DNA of 9,988 nt, taken from JANYJJ01 sp038241115. GTDB taxonomy: Bacteria > Pseudomonadota > Gammaproteobacteria > Burkholderiales > Burkholderiaceae_C. The translations under genes and the position numbers were made by a program. Each line of letters starts with the position of its first letter. The stretch's first letter is position 1. The stretch covers positions 1 through 9,988 of the forward strand of contig JBBRGA010000129.1 in assembly GCA_038241115.1 (NCBI GenBank), read 5' to 3'. Under the pieces are notes generated by a model. The model was not told where the DNA came from, searched no databases, and saw only the letters and a program-made list of their open reading frames with translations. Positions 1-6,022 of this stretch are shown one piece after another.

Positions 1-990
1 AACCACCCGGTGCGGAAAACTGAGCTTGCTGTGCGCGCCAGCGCCGATGCCCAGGTAGTCGCCAAACTGCCAGTAGTTCAAATTGTGGGAACACCGGTGG
101 CCGCTCTGCGCAAAGGCCGACACCTCGTAGCGCGCCAAACCCACCGCTTCGGTTTGCGCTGCGATCACGTCGAGCATGTCGAACGCCAAATCATCGTCAG
201 GCAACGCCAGCACGCCTGTGGGTGGATGCACGGCGAAGTAAGTGTTCGGCTCCACCGTGAGGTGGTAAATCGACAAATGCGGCGGCTTGAAAGCCAGCGC
301 TTGATGCAAATCGTCTTGCAACTCGGTCAACGTTTGACCCGGCAAGGCGTACATCAAATCGAGGTTGAAGGTATCGAAAGCGGCGCTGGCTTCAAGCACT
401 GCAGCACGCGCCTGCGAGGCGTCGTGCACGCGGCCCAAGGCCTGCAATTTGGCGTCGTTGAAACTTTGCACACCAATGGACAAACGCGTGACGCCAGCTT
501 CGCGGTAGCCGTGGTAGCGGTCGGTCTCGAAGGTGCCTGGGTTGGCTTCCATGGTGATCTCCAGGCCCGGCTCCAGCGGCAAGCGGGCGCGAATGTCTGC
601 GATCAACTGGCCGATGCTCGCCGGTGAAAACAAGCTGGGCGTGCCGCCGCCGATGAAAATGCTGTGGATGCGGCGGCCCCAAATGAAGGGCAGCGCCGCT
701 TCCAAGTCGGCCATCAACGCGGCCAGATAAGCGGTTTGCGGAACCTCACCGCGCTGCTCAAGAGCATCGCCGCGGTGTTCGTGCGAGTTGAAATCACAGT
801 ACGGGCACTTCTTCAGGCACCACGGCAAATGCACGTACAGCGACATCGGCGGCAGCGTGTTCAAACGCAGAGTGCCGGGGCGCAAGTAACGCGCCAAAGC
901 TTCATCAGGTGACGCACCTGCGGTCACTGGTGCGGCGTTTGCAGCCGGCGCCGAGACGATGGCAACCACGGCGGCCTTGCGCTCAGACAA
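1..990 (-). CDS. hemW: Radical SAM heme chaperone HemW (3' end cut by window edge)
   Basis: HemW is a radical SAM-fold protein that binds heme and is thought to hand it to target enzymes such as respiratory nitrate reductase; it resembles coproporphyrinogen III dehydrogenase HemN but is a separate family. The frame stays open to the window edge (330 codons; the family is about 380-420 aa, so the C-terminal part is missing). Visible features are the CX3CX2C cluster motif in PWCLKKCPYCDFNSH (C58, C62, C65), GGGTPS at about 114-119, and HNLNYW near the edge. The start is uncertain. TTG at 990 has GAGG 9 nt upstream and overlaps rdgB by 8 bp. GTG at 969 or 927 and ATG at 846 are also in frame; ATG 846 would leave only MSLYVHLPW before the cluster. 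The upstream stretch LRLNTLPP resembles the E. coli N-terminus, which argues against ATG 846. Last visible gene of the minus-strand operon. Confidence 0.93.
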   Translation of the reverse strand, partial: MSERKAAVVAIVSAPAANAAPVTAGASPDEALARYLRPGTLRLNTLPPMSLYVHLPWCLKKCPYCDFNSHEHRGDALEQRGEVPQTAYLAALMADLEAALPFIWGRRIHSIFIGGGTPSLFSPASIGQLIADIRARLPLEPGLEITMEANPGTFETDRYHGYREAGVTRLSIGVQSFNDAKLQALGRVHDASQARAAVLEASAAFDTFNLDLMYALPGQTLTELQDDLHQALAFKPPHLSIYHLTVEPNTYFAVHPPTGVLALPDDDLAFDMLDVIAAQTEAVGLARYEVSAFAQSGHRCSHNLNYWQFGDYLGIGAGAHSKLSFPHRVV

Positions 991-1588
991 GACGCCATAC
1001 CTCGCGCATTTGCGTGAGCATGTCGGCAGCGGCAATGGCGCGGTGGCTGTGCTGGTTTTTCAGCGCCGCACCCAACTCGCCCACGCTGCATTCAAAATTT
1101 GGGATGAACAGCAAGGGGTCGTAGCCGAAGCCGTCCGCCCCCTGCGGCGCGCTCAGCAAATGTCCGTGCCATCGACCCATGGCGACCAAAGGTTCAGGAT
1201 CGTCGGCAGAACGCACCGCCACCAATGCACTTACAAAACGCGCGTTGCGATCGGTTAGCCCTTGCATCTTTTCCAGCAACACGCGGTTGTTGTCGGCGTC
1301 GGTTTTGGGTTGACCAAACAGCATCGCGTAGCGCGCCGACAGCACGCCGGGCGCACCGTTCAACGCATCCACACACAAGCCCGAATCGTCGGCGATGGCT
1401 GCGCCGCCAGCGTATTGAGCGGCGTGGCGCGCCTTGGCCAGCGCGTTCTCCACAAAACTCAAGTGCGGCTCGTCTGCCTCAGAAATGCCGAGCGCAGCCT
1501 GGTTCACCATGTCCAGGCCGAGCGGCGCAAACAAGGCTTGCAATTCGGCAAGCTTCTTCGCGTTGTTAGACGCCAGGACCAGCCTCAT
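983..1588 (-). CDS. rdgB: Non-canonical purine NTP pyrophosphatase RdgB (Ham1 family)
   Basis: Hydrolyses dITP, XTP and ITP to the monophosphate plus pyrophosphate, keeping deaminated purines out of DNA and RNA; cytoplasmic. The protein is 201 aa, normal for the family. It has the N-terminal SNNxxK substrate-binding motif (residues 7-12), ADDSG (66-70) with the metal/catalytic aspartates, the following GLCVDALNGAPGVLSARYA stretch, DGFGYDP (152-158) and SHRA (181-184). It starts at ATG 1588, 27 bp after the rph stop. A GATGAGG sequence about 12 nt upstream may serve as ribosome binding site; it lies in an imperfect duplication of the start region (see the repeat entry). Its 3' end overlaps the proposed hemW start. 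Placement after rph in a nucleotide/RNA housekeeping operon is common in proteobacteria. Confidence 0.96.
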   Translation of the reverse strand: MRLVLASNNAKKLAELQALFAPLGLDMVNQAALGISEADEPHLSFVENALAKARHAAQYAGGAAIADDSGLCVDALNGAPGVLSARYAMLFGQPKTDADNNRVLLEKMQGLTDRNARFVSALVAVRSADDPEPLVAMGRWHGHLLSAPQGADGFGYDPLLFIPNFECSVGELGAALKNQHSHRAIAAADMLTQMREVWRLV

Positions 1589-1606
1589 CGCTTCACCAGC
1601 CTCATC
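1578..1606. repeat. Perfect 12-bp direct repeat (17-bp period) at the rdgB start codon
   Basis: The plus-strand sequence accagcctcatc occurs at 1578-1589 and again at 1595-1606. On the coding (minus) strand each copy reads GATGAGGCTGGT. The downstream copy contains the rdgB start ATG; the upstream copy supplies a decoy ATG that would terminate after six codons, and a GAGG that can act as Shine-Dalgarno for the true start. It could be a local slippage duplication. Confidence 0.7.
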
Positions 1607-1615
1607 AGGCCAATG

Positions 1616-2341
1616 TCAAGCCGCCAAAGCGCGCTTTTGTGCCAGCACCAACTCGCGAATGCCTTTGTCGGCCAAGCCCAGCAGCAAGCCCATCTCGTCG
1701 CGCGAAAACGCCGCACCTTCGGCCGTGCCCTGCACTTCCACGAAGCCGCCGTTGCCTGTCATGACCACATTCATGTCGGTGTCGCAGCTGGAATCTTCAA
1801 CGTATTCCAGATCGAGCAATGGTGTGCCTTGAACAATGCCCACCGACACCGCGGCCACCGCATCAAGCATGGGTGACTGCGTCAATTTGCCTTGCCCTAT
1901 GAGCCAGGTCACAGCGTCGTGCGCCGCCACGTAGGCGCCAGTGATGGCGGCGGTGCGCGTGCCGCCATCGGCCTGGAGGACATCGCAGTCGAGCGAGATG
2001 GTGCGTTCGCCGAGTGCCTTCAAATCGAATACGCAGCGCAACGAGCGGCCGATGAGGCGCTGTATTTCCTGCGTGCGGCCGCTTTGCTTGCCGCGCGCAG
2101 CCTCGCGGTCGCTGCGGGTGTGGGTGGCGCGCGGCAACATGCCGTATTCCGCCGTGACCCAACCCTCGCCGCTGCCGCGCTTGAACGGCGGGACTTTTTC
2201 TTCGACCGATGCGGTGCACAACACCTGCGTGTCGCCGAAACAAACAAGAACCGATCCTTCGGCGTGGCGCGTGAAATGACGGGTGATGGTGATGGGACGC
2301 AGTGCATCAACGGCGCGGGCTTGGGTGCGAACAAAAGACAT
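1616..2341 (-). CDS. rph: Ribonuclease PH
   Basis: A phosphorolytic 3'-5' exoribonuclease that trims tRNA 3' ends, releasing nucleoside diphosphates; it works as a hexamer of the RNase PH fold. From ATG 2341 the protein is 241 aa, close to the usual 238-246. Family signatures are continuous: RGSGEGWVTAEYGMLPRATH (56-75), GRTQEIQRLIGRSLR (88-102), and DCDVLQADGGTRTAAITGA (118-136), which carries the conserved catalytic-site aspartates. A TTG directly before the ATG (2344) is in frame, but ATG followed by SFVRTQAR is the more natural start. The Shine-Dalgarno is weak (GAAAG). It lies 41 bp after the phosphatase gene and 27 bp before rdgB, so it is probably co-transcribed with both. Confidence 0.96.
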   Translation of the reverse strand: MSFVRTQARAVDALRPITITRHFTRHAEGSVLVCFGDTQVLCTASVEEKVPPFKRGSGEGWVTAEYGMLPRATHTRSDREAARGKQSGRTQEIQRLIGRSLRCVFDLKALGERTISLDCDVLQADGGTRTAAITGAYVAAHDAVTWLIGQGKLTQSPMLDAVAAVSVGIVQGTPLLDLEYVEDSSCDTDMNVVMTGNGGFVEVQGTAEGAAFSRDEMGLLLGLADKGIRELVLAQKRALAA

Positions 2342-2382
2342 CAAAACGCTTTCAGAAAGTTCGGAAGGTAGGGGCAGAAAAA

Positions 2383-3300
2383 CTAGGGTCTTTTCAACGA
2401 AGAGCGCTTGATGGCCTCGTTGATTTCTTTGATCGAACGTTCGATCTCAGCCTCGTCCAGCTGCTCATGCGCATCACTGCCGCGCACGCTGGCTTGTATC
2501 GTGGAAGCGAAAACCTCGTCACCCAGGCTGTTGGTGGCCACGCTGGCCTGCAAATCTTCGCTGTCTTCAGCGCCCTCCCATTCCACCGCCAATACCGAAA
2601 CGTTGTCGCACTTCGCACCGCCGTTGCGCAGAGCTTGTTCCACCAATTCGGGAACCGCGTCAGAAATGGTCTTTTGCGCCAGCATGTCAATGATCACGGC
2701 GTCGGTCACGGTACCCCACAACCCGTCGGAACACAGCAACAACTTATCGCCAGACTGCAAACGAACCGGCCCAACAGTGTCAATGACAGGCTTGCCCGGG
2801 CTGCCCAGGCAAGTGAACAGCACGTTGCGATTGAATTTGCTGTTCAAGGGCACAACTTGATTCAGCGTTTGGTGCAACTCGGAATACGAATGGTCGCGGG
2901 TGCGGGACACCAATTTATCGGCGCGAACCAAATACAAGCGCGAATCGCCGCAATGCGCCCAGTAGGCAAAGTTGCCTTGCAGCAGGCACGCCACGATGGT
3001 GGTGCGCGGCGTGTCGATCAGCGCCTTTTGCGTGGCGTAACGCAGCAGTTGGTGATGGCCCGCGACGATGGCTTCTTGCAAAAACTTCAGCGGATTGGGC
3101 AGCGTCGGCTTGGAGTCGCGCTGGAACAAAGCGGCCATGGTTTGCAGTGCCATTTGCGATGCGACTTCGCCTTCAGGATGGCCGCCCATGCCGTCGGCCA
3201 AAGCAAACAAGCCCGAGTCGCGCGTGTAGCAGTAGCCGATGCGGTCTTCGTTTTTTTCGCGGCCGCCTTTGCGGCTGATTTGGTAGACGGTGAAGCGCAT
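2383..3300 (-). CDS. PP2C-family Ser/Thr protein phosphatase with C-terminal tail
   Basis: A metal-dependent (Mg/Mn) phosphatase predicted to reverse Ser/Thr phosphorylation made by the kinase encoded immediately upstream. Of 305 aa, residues 1-241 form a standard PP2C domain: NED at 17-19, ADGMGGH at 35-41, GDSR at 118-121, SDGLWG at 191-196 and CDNVSVL at 231-237 carry the metal-coordinating Asp/Glu residues. No signal peptide or membrane segment, so it is cytoplasmic. Residues 242-305 extend beyond the fold: an acidic Ser/Ala-rich stretch, then a charged helix-prone end (EQLDEAEIERSIKEINEAIK). The kinase stop TGA is followed by GC and then this ATG, so the two are almost certainly translationally coupled. 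Stp/PrpC-like; no symbol assigned because substrates are unknown. Confidence 0.94.
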   Translation of the reverse strand: MRFTVYQISRKGGREKNEDRIGYCYTRDSGLFALADGMGGHPEGEVASQMALQTMAALFQRDSKPTLPNPLKFLQEAIVAGHHQLLRYATQKALIDTPRTTIVACLLQGNFAYWAHCGDSRLYLVRADKLVSRTRDHSYSELHQTLNQVVPLNSKFNRNVLFTCLGSPGKPVIDTVGPVRLQSGDKLLLCSDGLWGTVTDAVIIDMLAQKTISDAVPELVEQALRNGGAKCDNVSVLAVEWEGAEDSEDLQASVATNSLGDEVFASTIQASVRGSDAHEQLDEAEIERSIKEINEAIKRSSLKRP

Positions 3301-3302
3301 GC

Positions 3303-4265
3303 TCAGGCCTTGGCGGTCAAGTTTTCAAGCTGCAGCTTCAAACGTTCGCTGAAGCTGAGCTTGGTGTAGCGGCGCTCGGTCTCGCGGGCCAGCTCCTTTT
3401 GCAAAGCAAACACGCTTTGCGGGCGCGACAAGGGGTCCAGCGACATGCACCACTCGGTCACTTCGATCAGGTTGTCGGAGTACACATTGCGCAGACGCGA
3501 CAGGCTCAGCGACAGGCGGTCTTTTTCTATGCGCTGCGGCGAATCATTCGGCGGATAGCCCTGCATGCAGGCGTAGATGCAGGCGCCTATCGCGTAGATG
3601 TCCGTCCAAGGGCCCAGCGTGCCGTCGCGACGGTACATCTCGGGTGCCGCAAAGCCGGGTGTGTACATCGGACGGATGAAGTTGCCTTCCTTGCTCAGCA
3701 CTTCGCGAGCGGCACCGAAGTCGAGCAGCACCGCCTTGTTTTCGTTGGTGATGAAAACGTTGGCGGGCTTGATGTCAAGGTGCAGCATTTTGTGCTGGTG
3801 CACGATGCGCAAGCCGCGCAAAATTTCATCAAACAACGAACGGATGGTGGATTCGCGAAACACCTTGTCGCGCTTCAAATCGCGCGCCGTGACGATGAAG
3901 TCTTGCAAGGTGTCGCCCTGCAAATAGTTCATCACCATATAGACGGTTTCGTTCTCGCGGAAGAAGTTCAGCACGCTCACCACGCTGGGGTGACTGATCT
4001 GCGCGAGCGAGCGGCCTTCTTCGAAAAAACTCTTCAAACCCAAACGGTAAAGCGGCTGTTTGTCGGGCTTCACGCGGGGTGTCAATTCGCCCGGCGACCG
4101 CTCGGCCAGTGAAGACGGCAAATACTCTTTCAGAGCAATCAAGCGCTTGTCCGTATCTTCTGCAAGGTAGACCACCCCAAAGCCACCGGCAGCCAGCTTC
4201 TTGATGATCTGGTACCCACCCACCACAGTGCCCGACGGCAGCGGGGCAGGTTTTGGCTTTGACAT
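3303..4265 (-). CDS. Hanks-type Ser/Thr protein kinase (soluble)
   Basis: A eukaryotic-like protein kinase of 320 aa; the kinase domain fills about residues 18-290. Visible motifs: glycine loop LAAGGFGVVYLAE (24-36), ATP-binding lysine in ALKEYLP (K46), helix-C glutamate around 82-83, catalytic loop HLDIKPAN (162-169, D164), DFG (182-184), and FAAPE (205-209) closing the activation segment. The catalytic loop has HLD rather than HRD, so this is a non-RD kinase. No transmembrane helix or PASTA repeat, unlike PknB-type kinases, so it should be cytosolic. Residues 291-320 form a charged helical tail. It is the first gene of the minus-strand operon and is spaced 2 bp from the PP2C gene. Its ATG is 28 bp from the divergent yicC ATG and has no clear Shine-Dalgarno. 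Substrates unknown. Confidence 0.94.
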   Translation of the reverse strand: MSKPKPAPLPSGTVVGGYQIIKKLAAGGFGVVYLAEDTDKRLIALKEYLPSSLAERSPGELTPRVKPDKQPLYRLGLKSFFEEGRSLAQISHPSVVSVLNFFRENETVYMVMNYLQGDTLQDFIVTARDLKRDKVFRESTIRSLFDEILRGLRIVHQHKMLHLDIKPANVFITNENKAVLLDFGAAREVLSKEGNFIRPMYTPGFAAPEMYRRDGTLGPWTDIYAIGACIYACMQGYPPNDSPQRIEKDRLSLSLSRLRNVYSDNLIEVTEWCMSLDPLSRPQSVFALQKELARETERRYTKLSFSERLKLQLENLTAKA

Positions 4266-4293
4266 ACTTGATGTTTTTTAGAGGTGAAATCGA
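4266..4293. promoter_or_regulatory. 28-bp divergent spacer between kinase and yicC starts
   Basis: Only 28 bp separate the two divergent ATGs. It holds the yicC ribosome binding site (GAGGTG at 4281-4286) and an AT-rich run. A perfect TTGACA hexamer lies just outside it at 4259-4264 on the plus strand, within the kinase start region, but no good -10 follows at 16-18 bp. Any promoters must therefore overlap coding sequence. Promoter positions are not resolved. Confidence 0.4.
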
Positions 4294-5250
4294 ATGTCAG
4301 TCTACAGCATGACCGGCTACGCCACGGCCACTTCAGGGCCCACAAATGGCAGCAAAACAGACGCCAAATCAAGCCTTGAAGGCATGCTGAACAGCGACAG
4401 CGTCAGCCCCAAAGCGGCGGCTGCGGTGACGATCGAATTGCGCTCGGTAAACGGCCGCTTCCTCGATCTGAGCTTCCGACTCCCCGACGAGCTTCGCGCG
4501 CTCGAACCGGCCTTGCGCGAGCTGCTGGCCGCCAGCTTCAAACGCGGCAAGATTGAGTTGCGTTTGAATACCAAGCTCGAGTCCGACACCGCCTGGCCGC
4601 AGCCCCAACCCGATCAACTCAACCGCTTGAGCCGCCTGGAGTCGAGCGTGCAAGCCTGGATGCCCAAGGCGCAGGGCCTGTCGGTGAATGAAGTGATGCA
4701 GTGGTGCAAGGGCGGCAACATCGCCGAGAAGCTCGACGACGCCGCGCTGCAGGCGATGCGCTCGGCGGTCAAAGGCTTGCTGGACGCTCGCGCCCGCGAA
4801 GGCAAGCGCCTGGTGGCGGTGTTGATGGAACGCGTGACGCGCCTGCGCGAACTGGCGGCGCTGGCCGAGCCGCTGGTTCCCGCGGTGGTGCAGCGCCAAC
4901 AGCAAAAGTTTCTCGAGCGCTGGGAAGAAGCGCTGACAGCCGTCGGCGCTGCCCAAACCATCTCAAGGCAAGCCCTGCAGGAACGCGCTGTGAACGAGGC
5001 AGCCGCCTACGCCATTCGCATCGACGTGGCCGAGGAATTGGCCCGCCTGCGCGCGCATCTTGACGAAGTGGCGCGTTTGCTCAAAGTCGGCGGCGAAGTC
5101 GGCAAACGCCTGGACTTTTTGATTCAAGAATTGCTGCGCGAAGCCAACACCATGGGCTCGAAAGCATCATCGCTGGAGTTGACCAACATTTCAGTGGAAA
5201 TGAAGGTGGCGGTAGAACAGCTGCGTGAGCAGGTGCAAAATTTGGAGTGA
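4294..5250 (+). CDS. yicC: YicC/YloC-family endoribonuclease
   Basis: Members of this family (E. coli YicC, B. subtilis YloC) are endoribonucleases; E. coli YicC has been linked to small-RNA turnover. The protein is 318 aa. The N-terminal YicC domain begins SMTGYA (5-10) and resumes at VTIELRSVNGRFLDLSFRLP (45-64); the C-terminal DUF1732 region includes GKRLDFLIQELLREANTMGS and ends with a helical LEQ-rich stretch. Residues 11-44, rich in Ser/Thr/Lys/Ala, form an insertion between the first strand and the rest of the domain compared with E. coli. The start ATG has GAGGTG 7 nt upstream. In many Burkholderiales gmk follows yicC; here it does not. No convincing terminator follows: a 6-bp stem (5265-5270 with 5279-5284) has no T-tract. 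Confidence 0.94.
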   Translation: MSVYSMTGYATATSGPTNGSKTDAKSSLEGMLNSDSVSPKAAAAVTIELRSVNGRFLDLSFRLPDELRALEPALRELLAASFKRGKIELRLNTKLESDTAWPQPQPDQLNRLSRLESSVQAWMPKAQGLSVNEVMQWCKGGNIAEKLDDAALQAMRSAVKGLLDARAREGKRLVAVLMERVTRLRELAALAEPLVPAVVQRQQQKFLERWEEALTAVGAAQTISRQALQERAVNEAAAYAIRIDVAEELARLRAHLDEVARLLKVGGEVGKRLDFLIQELLREANTMGSKASSLELTNISVEMKVAVEQLREQVQNLE

Positions 5251-5299
5251 CGCTGCGGCCTTCTGTGCTGTCCGCCAGCAGCACGTCAGGGACACCCAG

Positions 5300-5410
5300 G
5301 TTTCCTTACCGAAACCAGACGCCCGGCGAATCCGTGGATTGCTCAAGTCGCCGCGCGCCACAAGGCTGACGGTCCAGCAGATGGACAAAACGGTGGCTAA
5401 GTACTTGAGA
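5300..5410 (+). pseudogene. VapB-like (AbrB-type) antitoxin C-terminal remnant
   Basis: In the frame running through 5300-5410 the product includes IRGLLKSPRATRLTVQQMD followed by KTVAKYLR. This resembles the C-terminal, toxin-binding part of AbrB/MazE-type VapB antitoxins, which typically read L-x-GLL-x-RP...(L/V)(S/T)VEEMDxAI. The N-terminal DNA-binding swapped hairpin is missing and no start codon with a ribosome binding site is seen, so this would be a 5'-truncated remnant. Its place just before a VapC-like start supports the reading. Recognition is by pattern only, over about 35 residues. Confidence 0.45.
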
Positions 5411-5453
5411 ACAAGCGAGCCCCTGCCAGCGCAGCCCGCAAGTCCACCGGCCG

Positions 5454-5519
5454 TTGATCGGGATCGACGCCAATATCCTTGTATGCCTTTGGCTCAACGA
5501 TGACCCGGCGCAGAACAGG
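5454..5519 (+). pseudogene. VapC-like PIN-domain toxin N-terminal remnant
   Basis: From TTG 5454 the frame reads IGIDANILVCLWLNDDPAQ, closely matching the first 20 residues of VapC PIN-domain ribonucleases (usual form MIGLDTNVLVRYLxxDDPxQ), including the first catalytic aspartate. After about residue 22 the similarity stops: the frame continues to about 5660, crossing into the antisense of the globin gene, with no further PIN motifs. The toxin is therefore truncated to less than a fifth of its normal 130-140 aa and should be inactive. It sits after the VapB-like fragment in the usual antitoxin-toxin order. A TTG in place of the usual ATG start is consistent with decay. Confidence 0.6.
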
Positions 5520-5550
5520 TGCCTCGACGCACCGGTGGCCGGGCCTGGCC

Positions 5551-5919
5551 TCAAACCCGCATCACCTCGCGCCGCATCGACCACAGCACCGCCAACACCT
5601 CGTTCCGCGTGGCGTCTTCAATGCCGTTTTTCTGCATCGCGTCCATGGCGTCGTCGATGACAGACATGAACTCCTGCTCGCTGATGTTCATGCCCCTGTG
5701 CGTGGCCACCATGTCCAGGCCGGTGTACGCCTCGGGTCCGCCGGTGCCGGCGCAGAAGAACTCCACGGCGCGGCGTTCCACACGTGCAATGTCCTCGCTG
5801 GCCATGTAGCGGGCATTCACCAGCGGGTTGGCAAGGTGGTTTTTCATCAGATCGGAGGTGATGCGGGTGATGCCCTCGCGGCGGCCCAAGCGTTCGTAAA
5901 GGGTGGTGGTCTGGCTCAT
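5551..5919 (-). CDS. Group 1 truncated haemoglobin (trHb1)
   Basis: A small heme protein of the 2-on-2 globin fold, 122 aa, about the usual length. The start LYERLGRREGI, the EFFCAGTGGPEAYTG block (53-67) and the proximal heme ligand region VATHRGMNIS (F8 = H74) identify group 1 (TrHbN/GlbN-like). Aligned by eye with Mycobacterium TrHbN, distal positions differ: B10 Tyr is M25, E7 is V47 and E11 Gln is A51, so no polar residue is evident to stabilise bound oxygen. A role in NO, oxygen or redox sensing or scavenging is possible but unproven. ATG 5919 has GGAG about 9 nt upstream. It lies 103 bp after the second globin gene, with its own putative operator and hairpin in between, so it may have its own promoter. 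Confidence 0.92.
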   Translation of the reverse strand: MSQTTTLYERLGRREGITRITSDLMKNHLANPLVNARYMASEDIARVERRAVEFFCAGTGGPEAYTGLDMVATHRGMNISEQEFMSVIDDAMDAMQKNGIEDATRNEVLAVLWSMRREVMRV

Positions 5920-5928
5920 GTTTTCGTG

Positions 5929-5942
5929 CTCCTGGAGGGTTG
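5929..5942 (-). repeat. Leader block shared with the upstream gene (copy 1)
   Basis: On the minus strand the trHb1 leader reads CAACCCTCCAGGAG just before the ATG. The leader of the 100-aa gene has CAACCCTTTCAAGGAG at 6702-6687. Both include the Shine-Dalgarno. Together with the shared operator block, this suggests that the two promoter-leader regions derive from a duplication. Confidence 0.5.
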
Positions 5943-5944
5943 AA

Positions 5945-5966
5945 ACAGGTCCACCATCGGACCTGT
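5945..5966 (-). promoter_or_regulatory. Perfect 8+8 inverted repeat in the trHb1 leader
   Basis: ACAGGTCC and GGACCTGT flank a 6-base spacer, 25 bp upstream of the trHb1 ATG and between the putative operator/-10 region and the Shine-Dalgarno. It could form an RNA hairpin in the leader or be a dimeric regulator site. There is no T-tract after it, so it does not look like an intrinsic terminator of the upstream globin gene. The 100-aa gene's leader lacks it. Confidence 0.5.
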
Positions 5967-5984
5967 GGATAGGCAGGTTATGCA

Positions 5985-6011
5985 GCCCGCGTTCTTGATT
6001 CGTTCCCGGCC
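5985..6011 (-). promoter_or_regulatory. Putative SARP-type operator upstream of trHb1
   Basis: Read on the minus strand, hexamers GGAACG (6006-6001) and AGAACG (5995-5990) are exactly 11 bp apart and followed by CGGGC. The whole 27-bp block matches a second block at 6766-6793 with three substitutions and one indel. SARP regulators are known to bind direct repeats at 11-bp period just upstream of the -10. Here a -10-like CATAAC (5982-5977) starts 7 bp after the second hexamer. The divergent gene encodes a SARP/BTAD regulator. Binding itself is inference. Confidence 0.55.
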
Positions 6012-6022
6012 TCGCGCAGGGC

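Larger units (their letters stand above)
5251..5550. other. Gene-poor junction between core and accessory DNA
   Basis: No intact gene is supported in these 300 bases. They contain two short toxin-antitoxin-like remnants (separate entries), a 6-bp stem after yicC (5265-5284), and a 6+6 inverted repeat GGTTTC-N6-GAAACC at 5299-5316. The stretch lies where gmk would be expected. Composition is visibly richer in G+C to the right of it. Only 5251-5299 and about 5520-5550 remain without any assignment. Confidence 0.6.

Noticed and set aside
10..627. 205-codon plus-strand open frame
   Set aside because: Antisense to hemW, which shows the radical SAM CX3CX2C and GGGTPS motifs.
2302..3369. 355-codon plus-strand open frame
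   Set aside because: Antisense to the PP2C gene, whose minus-strand product has all catalytic motifs.
5265..5284. Intrinsic terminator after yicC
   Set aside because: Only a 6-bp stem with an 8-base loop and no following T-tract.
5299..5316. GGTTTC-N6-GAAACC inverted repeat as an operator
   Set aside because: Short, and explained as well by the codons of the VapB-like fragment; nothing nearby needs an operator there.
5191..5388. 65-codon minus-strand frame across the yicC end
   Set aside because: No ribosome binding site and no recognisable motif; overlaps conserved yicC coding sequence and the VapB-like fragment.
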